DNA of 64,000 bases from Thermoguttaceae bacterium (GCA_017407125.1 JAFQXE010000021.1:1-64000); one strand, 5' to 3'. Shown: positions 29,095 to 38,572, counted from the first letter of the stretch. Notes: generated by a model not told the origin, from the letters alone. Program-made: numbers and translations.

Positions 29095-30606
29095 TCACGG
29101 CATTCCAGGGAGTTTTCGTTTCGGTTTAGCGCCAACGTCTGGATCGTCGATATCGGCAGCAGGCTTTTTAACGGAAGGGGTTTTGAACGCAGGAACGTCT
29201 TCGTCTTCTTCCGGCCCCTCGACAGCGTCTGCTTTGGGAGCGGGCTGAGCTTTCGGCTTGGCGGGAGAAGTCATTTTCGGTTCCGGTTTTTGAGGCGTTG
29301 GTTTGATAAACGGTCTGGGCGACGTTGAAGGCTTTCCGGTTGCCGCGGCGCCGGACTGCGGACCAGCTTCAGAATTGACTGAAATATCGTAGCAGCACAG
29401 CAAAGAATCCGAACGAATGTACATTTTTCCGTTTGCAATAACAGGAGGTGTAATGCCTTTCGAACCGCCCGGCAGTTGCATTTTGCCGTTGAGTGCAAAG
29501 TTCGTGCCGTTGGCAGAAACGAGAAACACTTCGCTTTGGGCGTTTCGGACGTAAAGCGAGCCGTCAGCGTACGTGCAGACGCAACCCTTGCCGCATTTTT
29601 CCGTTGCCCACTGAAGCTTTCCTTCTTTCAAATTGAAGCAGGCGAATCGCTGTTCAGAGCATCCGAAAATATAGTTGTTGACGCGAATTGGGGAGTTCAT
29701 TCTGGAAACCATGAACTCGTCTGTATTGTAAATCTCGTTGACTGTAAATGTACCTGTTCCAGCGGTTTTTTTGGGCCAGAGCAGGGCGCTTCCAGCGTCG
29801 GCGGGGGCGAAAATGGTTTGAGCGTACCAAATTGGCATCGCGCCAAGCCGGCTTTCGCCAAACTTGTCGTAACTCCAGAGCTTGTCTCCGCCGCGAACGC
29901 GAACGCCCATAATCGACTTTTCCGTCATGACGATATACTGCTGCGTTCCGCCGATTGACACTTTAATAATAGAAGCATTGCTTGCCTTTTCCCCAGCAGC
30001 GCATTTCCAGGGACGCATTCCGCTCAGGTAAACCGGCTGTCCGTTGACTCTAAACATGGCGCAAATAGTCGCGTTCTTTCCGCCTGGGGTGCAAAGAACC
30101 CATTTCCCATCAACCATAAGCGATTCCCCATAGCCGTCAACAGGAACGAATCCGCCCATGTCTTTGACCATGCTTCGACGCCACAGAATTTTTCCGGAAC
30201 CAGCGTCACAGCAAACGATGTCGCCGGACGTTCCCATAGTATACACCATGCCGCGGTGAACCGTCGGAGTGGATTTTGAACCCAAGCCGCCTCCTCCGTT
30301 GCGAGCTGGCGCGATAGGCGTTGCCCATTTGGGTTTGCCGGTTTCAGCATTAATACATACAAGATACTCGACATTTTTCAGCTGAGAATTGGTATAGATG
30401 CTGTCCCCGACAACGGCGAGCGAGCTGACGCCATGCCCGAGTTTGGCGTTTTTCCAAACCAGTGGCGGACCTTCTTCTGGCCATTTTTTCATCAACCCGG
30501 TTTCACGGGAGACGCCGTCTCGGTTGGGTCCGCGATATTGCGGCCAGTCGTCTGCCATGACAGACGAGGTTAAAAGCAATGTGATGAGAATGAAGATCTT
30601 TTTCAT
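29095..30606 (-). CDS. Secreted PQQ-like beta-propeller protein
   Basis: 503 aa. A signal peptide (1-18) ends SSVMADDW, and WPQYRGPNRDGVS follows, the opening typical of planctomycete PQQ-binding-like (BamB-type) propellers. Repeated blade motifs are visible: YLVCINAETGKPKWATPI, DIVCCDAGSGKILWRRS, RFACFNLKEGKLQWATEK. About 95 C-terminal residues (from roughly 405) are Pro/Ala/Lys-rich and disordered. Real PQQ-enzyme catalytic residues are not evident. Likely a periplasmic scaffold or ligand-binding protein. The family is abundant in Planctomycetes with unknown roles. Promoter at 30684-30713. Confidence 0.85.
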   Translation of the reverse strand: MKKIFILITLLLTSSVMADDWPQYRGPNRDGVSRETGLMKKWPEEGPPLVWKNAKLGHGVSSLAVVGDSIYTNSQLKNVEYLVCINAETGKPKWATPIAPARNGGGGLGSKSTPTVHRGMVYTMGTSGDIVCCDAGSGKILWRRSMVKDMGGFVPVDGYGESLMVDGKWVLCTPGGKNATICAMFRVNGQPVYLSGMRPWKCAAGEKASNASIIKVSIGGTQQYIVMTEKSIMGVRVRGGDKLWSYDKFGESRLGAMPIWYAQTIFAPADAGSALLWPKKTAGTGTFTVNEIYNTDEFMVSRMNSPIRVNNYIFGCSEQRFACFNLKEGKLQWATEKCGKGCVCTYADGSLYVRNAQSEVFLVSANGTNFALNGKMQLPGGSKGITPPVIANGKMYIRSDSLLCCYDISVNSEAGPQSGAAATGKPSTSPRPFIKPTPQKPEPKMTSPAKPKAQPAPKADAVEGPEEDEDVPAFKTPSVKKPAADIDDPDVGAKPKRKLPGMP

Positions 30607-30625
30607 GATAATTTAGGCTCTAGTA

Positions 30626-30676
30626 GGGCGCAATACGCTAATTACGCATTACGAATTACAAATTACGAATTACTTC
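30626..30676. repeat. Heptamer element (ATTACGA type)
   Basis: A core GGCGCAATACGC followed by ATTACGC, ATTACGA, ATTACAA, ATTACGA, ATTACTT units. It lies in the 5' leader of the propeller gene, downstream of its promoter. Confidence 0.8.
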
Positions 30677-30683
30677 ACACTCT

Positions 30684-30713
30684 ATTATAACCTAAAATCT
30701 TAATTAATTGCAA
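30684..30713 (-). promoter_or_regulatory. Promoter of the propeller protein gene
   Basis: On the minus strand TTGCAA, 18 bp, TATAAT. The leader of about 75 bases contains the ATTACGA heptamer element. Confidence 0.65.
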
Positions 30714-30720
30714 GCGGGGG

Positions 30721-31929
30721 TCAGAACTTCTCCGAAAATTTTTCTTCAAATTTAAACGAATAATCGATACGACGTATCGCCGTTGGGGTTAAATATTCAA
30801 TTTGACGGATCTTTACGTCAGACGGAACGGTAAAATAATATTTTGCCTCCGCGCCGCGATCGCTCTGCCAGACGGTTTCCCAGCTGGTTGACGGATAACG
30901 TTTCCCCTCGCTGTCGACGGCGTACGCCTTGTTGTAGTTGAGCCACGTCATATACGATCGAAGTCCATTGTATGACTCGTCGAATTCGATAGCGATATTA
31001 GCTTCTACTGCCTCTTGCCTGCTGCCTACTGCCTTAATGACTACAACAGCCTGATCCTTCCGCAAGGACTGTGGCTTGCCGTCAGCGGGAATCGGGAAAG
31101 TAAACGTCTTTTGTTCGCCTGCGATAACGACGCTCATATCGCCTGACAGGGATTCCGCCTTCTTGCCGGTTTCGGACGTCAAAGGGAAAATAAAGTCAAT
31201 AGGTTTAGCGAGACCTTCGCCAGCAAGAATCTGAATGGATTCGCCCGTTTTGACCGTTCCGTCAGCGTACTGCATCTTCGGAAGAATGTCGATGTAAATC
31301 GGTCGCAGACGCGGCTCCCAGGCGAAAATCAACCCGGTTCGAATTGTACTGGAAGACGGGTCAGCCAGCCGAACGGTCGTTCCCCATTCCTGCATTTCAA
31401 AGCGAAATGAACCAGGGTAGACCGTTTTTCCAAATGCTTCCTTGTTGGGGACGAGCCGCACTGCCTTTGGACGTTCAAACCAGGAATAGTTCAGACCATA
31501 GCGCAGCGCCAACTCGTCCATGGCTTTCCAGAACTGCGTTGATTTGGGAGATTCTATCGGCGCATCAAGGAGCTTGTCGTCCAGACGTTTGAAGTCAATC
31601 GGGTTCCCCGTTTTCTTTTCAGCCGCTTCCAGCCAGGCGCGAAGCGAACTTGTCGGGAGATTGTCAATCAAAGACGGCTCTAAAAAGGTCAGCGCGCTCC
31701 GTTCATCCCACGCCCGGCGAATTCGGTCGATTCGACGCTTGACGTCTGCGGGAAGACCAGCCTGATTCGCGTCCGGCAAAACGACGCCGGAGTCCGGCCC
31801 CATTTCGATAAGCTGTTTTTCCGCCTTGTCTCTCAGGGCGGGAATCGGCGACATCAGCTGCGCCGACCAGTCCTCCGCCATCACGGTCGAGGAAAAAAGC
31901 AGAACGATTAGGATGAGGGAGTGTTTCAT
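30721..31929 (-). CDS. Secreted hypothetical protein with HEAT-like N-terminus
   Basis: 402 aa. A signal peptide (1-18) ends STVMAEDW. Residues about 19-80 (LRDKAEKQLIEMGPDSG, LPADVKRRIDRIRRAW) match the degenerate HEAT-type segment common at the start of planctomycete secreted proteins. The remainder is beta-rich and unrecognised, with a terminal segment KIRQIEYLTPTAIRRIDYSF. Around residues 297-309 (AVGSRQEAVEA) the coding sequence is a heptamer repeat read in frame. The signal peptide resembles that of the next gene downstream (VMAEDW versus VMADDW), suggesting ancestral duplication of that end. Function unknown. Confidence 0.75.
   Translation of the reverse strand: MKHSLILIVLLFSSTVMAEDWSAQLMSPIPALRDKAEKQLIEMGPDSGVVLPDANQAGLPADVKRRIDRIRRAWDERSALTFLEPSLIDNLPTSSLRAWLEAAEKKTGNPIDFKRLDDKLLDAPIESPKSTQFWKAMDELALRYGLNYSWFERPKAVRLVPNKEAFGKTVYPGSFRFEMQEWGTTVRLADPSSSTIRTGLIFAWEPRLRPIYIDILPKMQYADGTVKTGESIQILAGEGLAKPIDFIFPLTSETGKKAESLSGDMSVVIAGEQKTFTFPIPADGKPQSLRKDQAVVVIKAVGSRQEAVEANIAIEFDESYNGLRSYMTWLNYNKAYAVDSEGKRYPSTSWETVWQSDRGAEAKYYFTVPSDVKIRQIEYLTPTAIRRIDYSFKFEEKFSEKF
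31001..31040. repeat. Heptamer run inside a secreted-protein gene
   Basis: TACTGCC, TCTTGCC, TGCTGCC, TACTGCC units, in frame. Same type as 6388-6455 and 43096-43183. Confidence 0.8.
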
Positions 31930-31959
31930 GACATTTAAATTGTTAAGAATTAGTAATTC

Positions 31960-33111
31960 CTAATTATCAATACGCCTATACTTCTCAAGTAGTTCAAGCG
32001 TCGCTTTGAAATCGTCCGGCAGCGGGGCGGAAACGTCCATCGACTGCCCGGTTTCCGGATGTCGAAACTGTATTCGTCGAGCGTGCAGAGCCTGTCTGGT
32101 AAGAACGGGAGTTGCGAGAGGATTTTGTGCGCCGCTTTGCGTCAACCCCTCACTCCTCACTCCTAACTTCTCACTGCGAAAACTCCGATTTCCCAATTCA
32201 ACTTCTGATATCTCCGCTCTTCCGCCGTAAAGGCGGTCGCACAGAATCGGGAACCCGGCGTGCATAAAATGAAGACGTATCTGGTGCGTTCGCCCGGTTT
32301 TGGGCATAGCTTTAATATACGTAAATCCTTTGTATCGACGCAAAACCTCATAAAACGTTTTGGCAGGCTTGGCATCCTCGCATTCAAAGCGAATCGCCAT
32401 CTTTTCGGACTGATGCGGATGCGGACCGATCGGGGCGTCGATCACGTCCCGATCTCGCGGCGGAGCGCCGGAACAGATCGCAACGTATTCTTTATGAATC
32501 TCGCGCTGTTCAAACTGCTCCGCCAGTTTCATGTGAGCGTAATCTGTCTTGGCGACAATAATAACGCCTGACGTGTCCCGGTCGAGACGATGGACGATTC
32601 CCGGTCGGGCAGAGCCTCGAACCTGTGACAGATTATTCTGAAAATGAAACGCCAGAGCCCCGACGAGCGTTCCCGCCCAATGCCCTCTCGACGGATGAAC
32701 GACCATGCCCGCCGGTTTGTTGATTACCGCCAGCGACTCGTCCTCATAGAGAATGTCCAGCGGGATTTCTTCCGGAACGGGCGCCGACCGCGGCAAATCC
32801 GGCAGAGTAAAAGCGATCTTTTGCCCGGGCTTGATGCGAAACGCGGGTTTGGCAAGCCCCGGCTTGTCGTCAATAACGGCGCAGCCAGAGGAAATCGCCT
32901 GTCGAATCGCGACGCGGCTGTACCGCGGCAAAAGCCCCGCCAGCCAGGCGTCCAGACGCATTCCCGACGCCTCGGCGTCAACGATAAACTCAACCGTCTC
33001 CCCCGGCTGATACGCCTCCGATTCAGTCCCCCCGTCTGTCTGACCGTCTACAAATTCCGGCAGAAGCCCTTCCTCGTCGATGGCTTCGTCAAATTTCTCA
33101 AAATCCGACAT
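31960..33111 (-). CDS. rluD: RluA/RluD-family pseudouridine synthase with repeat insertion
   Basis: 383 aa. An acidic N-terminal tail (1-35) precedes an S4 RNA-binding domain (about 45-110, RLDAWLAGLLPRYSRVAIRQ). The catalytic domain has INKPAGMVVHPSRGH, the active-site HRLDRDTSG with Asp177, KEYVAICSG, PKTGRTHQIRLH and DRLYGG. It isomerises uridine to pseudouridine, usually in 23S rRNA helix 69 for RluD. Between DRLYGGRAEISEVE and LTRQALHARRIQF there is an extra segment of about 30 residues (306-336) encoded by a heptamer palindrome at 32106-32200. The frame is intact. The insertion sits in a surface loop position, so activity may survive. Confidence 0.9.
   Translation of the reverse strand: MSDFEKFDEAIDEEGLLPEFVDGQTDGGTESEAYQPGETVEFIVDAEASGMRLDAWLAGLLPRYSRVAIRQAISSGCAVIDDKPGLAKPAFRIKPGQKIAFTLPDLPRSAPVPEEIPLDILYEDESLAVINKPAGMVVHPSRGHWAGTLVGALAFHFQNNLSQVRGSARPGIVHRLDRDTSGVIIVAKTDYAHMKLAEQFEQREIHKEYVAICSGAPPRDRDVIDAPIGPHPHQSEKMAIRFECEDAKPAKTFYEVLRRYKGFTYIKAMPKTGRTHQIRLHFMHAGFPILCDRLYGGRAEISEVELGNRSFRSEKLGVRSEGLTQSGAQNPLATPVLTRQALHARRIQFRHPETGQSMDVSAPLPDDFKATLELLEKYRRIDN
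32106..32200. repeat. Heptamer palindrome inside rluD
   Basis: GGGAGTTGCGAGAGG on one side, the core GCGCCGCTTTGCGTC, then CCTCACT, CCTCACT, CCTAACT, TCTCACT units. It is in frame and absent from RluD proteins I know. Confidence 0.8.
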
Positions 33112-33151
33112 TTAATTAATAACTTGCTTGATTGAGTAACTCTTTTAAATA

Positions 33152-36100
33152 CTATTCATAGCTGTTTTTTGGCGAGAGGAAGAGCGAGAAATCCTGAATG
33201 CCTTCGCCTTTAACGGCTCCTGTTTGGGTGTTGTAATAAATCGTTGAACTGGACGCCTGGTTGTATCGTCCGCCAAGAACTTTCTGGTAAAACAGTCGGG
33301 CAGGAATCTGTCCATCGCCTTCGAGGGTCATCATGCCGTTTTTCGCCTCGAACATGATTTTATCGGCACGAGCGTTATAAACTCGACCTTCAACGGAAAC
33401 GCCGCCGGACGCGATAAACGCCCCGGAGTTAGTCTTTAGACGGTAAGCGTTAGACGGCGCGGAACCGCTGCTTGATCCAGAGTCGATAACGCCTGACGTC
33501 TCTTGACCGATGCCTTTTTGCGCCTCGCCGTTTCCTAACTCCGCCTGTATTTCCATCTTGTCGCATGTGAGCGTAAACGCCTGCGGCGGCAATTGCGAGA
33601 TAGAAGTGGTTTTAATCTCTTTTCCGATTTCGTCAATGGGGGTGTAAAACGCCTGAACGTACCCGGAAAAGATAAACGTCGATATCGAATGCGGCGCAAA
33701 CGAACCTTCAAGCCGTTTCTGGAAATTAACGCTCAATTTAATTAGGGAATTGGAATCTGCAAGCGTTTGTGAGTTGGGAATTGCTGAATTCTCTGAAGGC
33801 GAATCGCTGACGTCGGCGGTCTCTTGTCGGCTGTTTTCTCCCGCTTCGCCGGCTGTTCCTGTCATTTTCCGCTGAGTTATCGCTTCTCCAGGACCTTCCG
33901 CAACTAGCGTCTGCTTTTTCATGTCAATTGTCAGCTTCGAGGTTTTCAGTTCATCTTCCGCAACGATAACGCCGTTTTCCGCTGTTTTGTTTTTCAGATC
34001 AACGGAATTGTTAAGTATGACGTATCTCGCGTCAAGCGAATTATACTCTTCAGCTGAAGTCAGTTTTTGGAAGTCCACTTTTTTGTTCAGAATAATAGAT
34101 AATGAATCGCACTCGGCGCTCTTGTATCCTTGTTTTAATGACACTTTTCCTGTAAAGGTAAGCGTATCATCCTGAAAAGCCATGGATTTCGACCATCTAA
34201 CCGTGGCTGACGAGGAGCTTATTAGCGAGGCTGGAGAAGGCAATGCAAGTTCGCCGTCTTTACTAATGCCTGCTTGCGGTTTAAACTCTGCCTCTCCGCC
34301 GGAATTAATCCAGATTTGATTGCTTCCTCTGCTGACATTTATCGCGTCGCCGCTTAAAGTTGCGTTGCCGTATTGAATTACAGCCGGCTGTCCGAATAAC
34401 GAGGCGGAGGCGGAAGGATGCGTTAAATTGGATATCCGAATTTGGGATCCGCTCATTTCCAGTTTATTTGCGACTGCATCGCTGCCGGAAGGGGCGTCGT
34501 TTTGTACAACTCGAACATTGTCTCTAAGCGTCAGCTCGTCAATGTGAAGCCGATCGCGTTCAACCACGATTCTTCCTTGTAACAGATCGCCGATAACGCT
34601 GTAGGAGTTAAGAGCAGACGTAAAATCTGGAATCGAGGATTGAGAGGCGCGAAGCGAGGCGTTAGCGCGGCTCTGTTCGTCAACCCCCAATTCGTCATTT
34701 CTGGCTTCGAACTGTGCCGTCTTTGTCTTATCGTCTGGCTGTTCAAACCAGAGTTGCAATTTCTTTACTGCGGCAGTAATCGGATTCGATTTCAAAACAA
34801 CGTTGTCGTTTGCCTGCATTCGCGTCAAAGACAATTCGCCAAACCCGTTTGTTGTCGACGAGTTTTCTTTTTGAGACACCCAAAATGCAAACCCGTCTGC
34901 TCTGATTGTCGCTTCTTTGTTATTATTGTTTTCCAGTTCCATCAAAGCGGAACCCTGAAGCGATATGACGCTTTCCTTCGGGTCTTCCTGATCCGGTTTA
35001 AGCCGAAGGCCTTCAGACCATCGAGCTCTAATCTTTTTTCCAGTCGACTCAATTTGCGAACTAATCCATCCTTCGCTGCATTCCAATATTCCTAACGTCC
35101 CGTTTTCCCCAACTTTATAAAACAGATTTGGGGTCGAAATGTGATGGTTTTTATAGTATAATTCGCATCGGGTTGCAGATTCGAGTTCAAAGCTTAAAGG
35201 CGACAGGGTGGCAACCAGTTTATTGGCATGGATTTTCGTTTGATATTCCGGCGCTTCAACAACTACCTGCTGTCCTATAGCTTCAAGTCTGTCAATCTGT
35301 AAATTCCATTCGTCAAGCGGTGGTTTTGAATCAGAATTCTTCGTTGACTCATTATTAGCGTCTTTATCAGCGTCTTTATTAGCGCCATTGCTTCGGCGAA
35401 CTGAAGTAAACAACAATTTCAGCTCTTGACATCGAATAGAATTTGATCCCTTGTTGGAAACAGTCTGAATCAGCGAGACGTTTTGTTCAAAAGACGCGCA
35501 TTTATTCAGAGCGTTAAATACAAACGGACCGTCGCAGGACAGTTCTATCGGAGAGTTTAACAGGCTCGATTCATTGATTGAACCGTCCGCTTCCTTTTTA
35601 ACCGGAGGAACAATCGTCAAGCGTTTCAGCTTTTGCAAGGTAATATTGGCAATCTTTTGTGAAATGGGGCCTGAATTAATTTTATTATTTTGCAAATTAT
35701 ACAGACCGTGATTGATTAGCTGAATCTGCAATCCCGTTCCAACGCCCTGAGTTCGTCCATATTTAAAATAGACATTGGCGTTTGTCGAGATAATATCTCT
35801 GTCTATGCTGAAATCGTGCGTTTCCAGGCTTAGAGTTTCTTCGTCGCCTTTACTGACTACGTGAATTTCACCTATTAACTTTCCTCTTATGAGTCGATTA
35901 TCAGAAAAATGTCCCAGAAACGAAATAGGGTATCTAAATTCGAGCTTGATGTCTCCAAGACATCGAACCAAAATTGCTTTTAGAGGTTTTTCGGAATTGA
36001 CGATTACAATAGTGCATTTGTCAATGTTAATGCAATTGTCCGTAATTGAAGAATTTTTCCCCAAAAAAAAATGAGTCTTGTTGATTTCCAAATGTCGAAA

Positions 36101-36295
36101 ACTTTTAGACTCCCAATCATTTGGACCGAACAGAGTCAAAATCTGTTGAGTTGCCATGTCGAGTCCAGAGCGTATTAAATCCACCTTTTTATATTTAGAA
36201 TCGGGTTCCAACAACGGCGCTGCATAGAGGCAGTAAAGCGTCGTTACAATGGACAATATAAGAATTATCGTCAGAATCCGGGTGGCTTTTTTCAT
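33152..36295 (-). CDS. Giant LptC/LptA (OstA)-like envelope protein
   Basis: 1047 aa with an N-terminal signal anchor (ATRILTIILILSIVTTLYCL). The rest is almost all beta strand in repeating LptA/OstA-like blocks: FSIDRDIISTNANVYFKYGR, LHIDELTLRDNVRVVQ, NATLSGDAINVSRGS and a final IMFEAKNGMMTLEGDGQIPA. Such beta-jellyroll repeats form the LPS bridge in LptC, LptA and LptD. The gene directly follows kdsD on the same strand, as lptC-lptA follow kdsD-kdsC in E. coli. Low-complexity segments, partly repeat-like, occur near residues 820-855. I infer a bridge-type LPS transport component; no database match was run. Confidence 0.7.
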   Translation of the reverse strand: MKKATRILTIILILSIVTTLYCLYAAPLLEPDSKYKKVDLIRSGLDMATQQILTLFGPNDWESKSFRHLEINKTHFFLGKNSSITDNCINIDKCTIVIVNSEKPLKAILVRCLGDIKLEFRYPISFLGHFSDNRLIRGKLIGEIHVVSKGDEETLSLETHDFSIDRDIISTNANVYFKYGRTQGVGTGLQIQLINHGLYNLQNNKINSGPISQKIANITLQKLKRLTIVPPVKKEADGSINESSLLNSPIELSCDGPFVFNALNKCASFEQNVSLIQTVSNKGSNSIRCQELKLLFTSVRRSNGANKDADKDANNESTKNSDSKPPLDEWNLQIDRLEAIGQQVVVEAPEYQTKIHANKLVATLSPLSFELESATRCELYYKNHHISTPNLFYKVGENGTLGILECSEGWISSQIESTGKKIRARWSEGLRLKPDQEDPKESVISLQGSALMELENNNNKEATIRADGFAFWVSQKENSSTTNGFGELSLTRMQANDNVVLKSNPITAAVKKLQLWFEQPDDKTKTAQFEARNDELGVDEQSRANASLRASQSSIPDFTSALNSYSVIGDLLQGRIVVERDRLHIDELTLRDNVRVVQNDAPSGSDAVANKLEMSGSQIRISNLTHPSASASLFGQPAVIQYGNATLSGDAINVSRGSNQIWINSGGEAEFKPQAGISKDGELALPSPASLISSSSATVRWSKSMAFQDDTLTFTGKVSLKQGYKSAECDSLSIILNKKVDFQKLTSAEEYNSLDARYVILNNSVDLKNKTAENGVIVAEDELKTSKLTIDMKKQTLVAEGPGEAITQRKMTGTAGEAGENSRQETADVSDSPSENSAIPNSQTLADSNSLIKLSVNFQKRLEGSFAPHSISTFIFSGYVQAFYTPIDEIGKEIKTTSISQLPPQAFTLTCDKMEIQAELGNGEAQKGIGQETSGVIDSGSSSGSAPSNAYRLKTNSGAFIASGGVSVEGRVYNARADKIMFEAKNGMMTLEGDGQIPARLFYQKVLGGRYNQASSSTIYYNTQTGAVKGEGIQDFSLFLSPKNSYE

Positions 36296-36352
36296 TTCGT
36301 GCAGGAGGAAAAAGTGGGTTCCTCAAAAGAATCGGGCGGAAGACGTTTTTCT

Positions 36353-37450
36353 TCACGCCGACTCTTTTTCCTGTGGAGCGTACAGCTTGATAAGCATGTT
36401 GGGTGAGTTGTCCTGTGCTGGAACGTTTGAAACGTTTTGGGATTTGACGCAGTACATCTTTGAGAAGAAACCAGGCACGTCTGTGATATCGACCAGGCCC
36501 ACCGGTCGACCGTAAAGGTCAATAACCGGCAATTCGCTGATCTTCCGTTCCGACATTAAATCAATCGCGTCCATCGCCATCGACTCTGAGCGCACCGCCC
36601 AGGGACGCTTTGTCATGTACAAAGAAATCGGTTCGTCTAAAGGAACGTCTCCTCGTTCAAACAAACGCGCCAGGTCGGAGTCTGTAAAGACGCCCGTCAG
36701 CGCGCCGTCGCCGTTGACAAGCATAATCGCGCCCGTTCGACGTCCTGGCAGCATCGTATCGACAAAAACCTGACGAATGCTCAGGGAATCGTTTGCCAGT
36801 CGGCAGCGTTCCAGCGGTCGCATAATGGAATCGACTTTGCTCAACGCTTTTCCCAGCGAACCGGCAGGGTGATTCTTCGCGAAATCGACAGGGGAGAAAT
36901 GCCGCTTTGCGCTTAACGTCAAAGCCAGAGCGTCTCCCAGCGCCAGCATCATCGTTGTGCTTGTACTGGGCGCCAGACCCATCGGACACGCTTCATGCGG
37001 CGAATGAAGGTCAAGTACAACTGTAGCGCTGCGAGCTAAAGTACTGTCGCCAGCGCCTGTTACAGCAATAATCGGCACGTTCATTTCTTTCAAAGCGGGT
37101 AAAAGACGGGTGATTTCTTCTGTTTCACCGCTTTGCGAGAACATGATCATGCAGTCGTCTGAACGAACGCGCCCCAAATCGCCGTGAACCGCTTCTGCCG
37201 GATGCAGAAAATGACTTCGAATCCCTAACGACCCCATTGTCGCCATGACTTTTTGACCGACAAGTCCTGCTTTTCCCATGCCGCAGACCAGAACGTTGCC
37301 TGTGCATTGATCAATGAGGGAAATCGCCTGACAAAAGCTGTCGTCCAGCCGCTGCGCCATTTGGGTCAGAGCCGTCGACTCGTCTTCCAGAATTCGGCGT
37401 CCAACTTCCAAAAGTCGTTCGTCAGAGAAGTCTTGAGTGTTTGATTCCAT
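36353..37450 (-). CDS. kdsD: Arabinose-5-phosphate isomerase (KpsF/GutQ type)
   Basis: 365 aa. The SIS domain (about 45-180) shows VLVCGMGKAGLVGQKVMATM, SHFLHPAEAVHGDLG, MFSQSGETEEI and APSTSTTMMLALGDALA. The two CBS domains (about 210-330) include FTDSDLARL and ISELPVIDLYGRPVGLVDITDV. The HPAGSLGK motif marks the SIS/CBS junction. It converts ribulose-5-phosphate to arabinose-5-phosphate, the first step to Kdo for LPS. An extra C-terminal tail of about 30 residues follows. It is 57 bases upstream of the LptC/A-like gene on the same strand, probably one operon. Confidence 0.95.
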   Translation of the reverse strand: MESNTQDFSDERLLEVGRRILEDESTALTQMAQRLDDSFCQAISLIDQCTGNVLVCGMGKAGLVGQKVMATMGSLGIRSHFLHPAEAVHGDLGRVRSDDCMIMFSQSGETEEITRLLPALKEMNVPIIAVTGAGDSTLARSATVVLDLHSPHEACPMGLAPSTSTTMMLALGDALALTLSAKRHFSPVDFAKNHPAGSLGKALSKVDSIMRPLERCRLANDSLSIRQVFVDTMLPGRRTGAIMLVNGDGALTGVFTDSDLARLFERGDVPLDEPISLYMTKRPWAVRSESMAMDAIDLMSERKISELPVIDLYGRPVGLVDITDVPGFFSKMYCVKSQNVSNVPAQDNSPNMLIKLYAPQEKESA

Positions 37451-37645
37451 ATTATATTAATCTTTTCGCGGTTATTTGCGTTCATATTGTTTCAGATTGC
37501 CGCCATGTCAATCCGCGTTATTTTACCACATTACCGCGATTGGTACAAGAGCAATATATAAATATATTGTCAAAGTTGATCATTGTTAATATTTCTTCGC
37601 TGGGGTGCATAGCATTCGGATTACGACGTCTTGATAAAACTCCTC

Positions 37646-37674
37646 TTGTCAAAAAACGTATAGTAGGATAAAAT
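37646..37674 (+). promoter_or_regulatory. Promoter of the DUF58 gene, near-leaderless
   Basis: TTGTCA, 17 bp, TAAAAT. The -10 ends seven bases before the ATG at 37682, so the mRNA would start at or next to the start codon. Confidence 0.6.
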
Positions 37675-37681
37675 AGGAATA

Positions 37682-38572
37682 ATGAATTCTGAACAATACC
37701 TCAAACCTGACGTTATCCAGACGATTAAACGTTTGGATTTGCGAGCGAAATTTATCGTCAAGGGATTTTTGCAGGGACTACACGCCAGTCCCTTTCAAGG
37801 GTTTTCTGTAGAATTCAGCGAACATCGACGTTACGCGCCCGGCGACGACCCTGACGACATCGATTGGCTGGCGTACGCCAAGACAGATAAATACTATATC
37901 AAAAAATTTGAGGCGCAAACCAATATCACGGGCTGGCTTATCGTCGATACCAGCAAATCAATGGGGTATTCCAGCGGAAATGCGTTAACAAAATTCGATT
38001 ACTGCATTTCTCTGGCTGCTGCGTTAGGCTATCTGATGATTTCCCAGCAAGACCCCGTTGGTCTGATTACGTTTGATGAAAAGCTCAAGCAATGTCTTAA
38101 GCCTCATTCCCGCCGCGGTCAGCTGGCGCAGATTTTGTCTTTGCTAACTCGTCTTACTCCAACTGGCGAAACAGATTTGGCGCAGTCATTAATACAAACA
38201 GCGGCAATGCTGCGTCATAAAAGCCTGTTGATTGTTTTTTCGGATTTGCTAACTGATAAAGAAGAATTGATTCAAGCGCTGTATCGTTTGCGTCATGCGG
38301 GACACGATATTATTCTCTTCCACATTATGGATCAGGCGGAAGTAAACTTTCCCTTTGACGGCGATGTTGAAATGACAGATCCTGAAACCGGAGAAATCAT
38401 TCGTCTTAATGCGGACGGAGTTAAAAAACAGTATCTAAAAGAAATAGAAGAGTTTCGCGCCGAATATATGCAGCAGTGCTCTCAAGCCAGAATTGATTAC
38501 GTACCGTTATCAACAGATATGCCCTTTGATAAAGCGCTGACAAAGTATTTGTTGTCACGTAAAGGACGTTAA
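37682..38572 (+). CDS. DUF58 / von Willebrand A domain protein
   Basis: 296 aa. SPFQGFSVEFSEHRRYAPGD and DIDWLAYAKTDKYYIKKFEA are the DUF58 hallmark. A VWA metal site follows: IVDTSKSMGY (MIDAS DxSxS), then TPTGETDLAQ (Thr) and IVFSDLLTD (Asp). Members usually accompany a MoxR AAA ATPase and further VWA membrane proteins; none of these is adjacent here. The protein has no membrane helix. Proposed roles are chaperone-like assembly or metal insertion, unproven for this subgroup. The promoter predicts a leaderless mRNA. Confidence 0.92.
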   Translation: MNSEQYLKPDVIQTIKRLDLRAKFIVKGFLQGLHASPFQGFSVEFSEHRRYAPGDDPDDIDWLAYAKTDKYYIKKFEAQTNITGWLIVDTSKSMGYSSGNALTKFDYCISLAAALGYLMISQQDPVGLITFDEKLKQCLKPHSRRGQLAQILSLLTRLTPTGETDLAQSLIQTAAMLRHKSLLIVFSDLLTDKEELIQALYRLRHAGHDIILFHIMDQAEVNFPFDGDVEMTDPETGEIIRLNADGVKKQYLKEIEEFRAEYMQQCSQARIDYVPLSTDMPFDKALTKYLLSRKGR

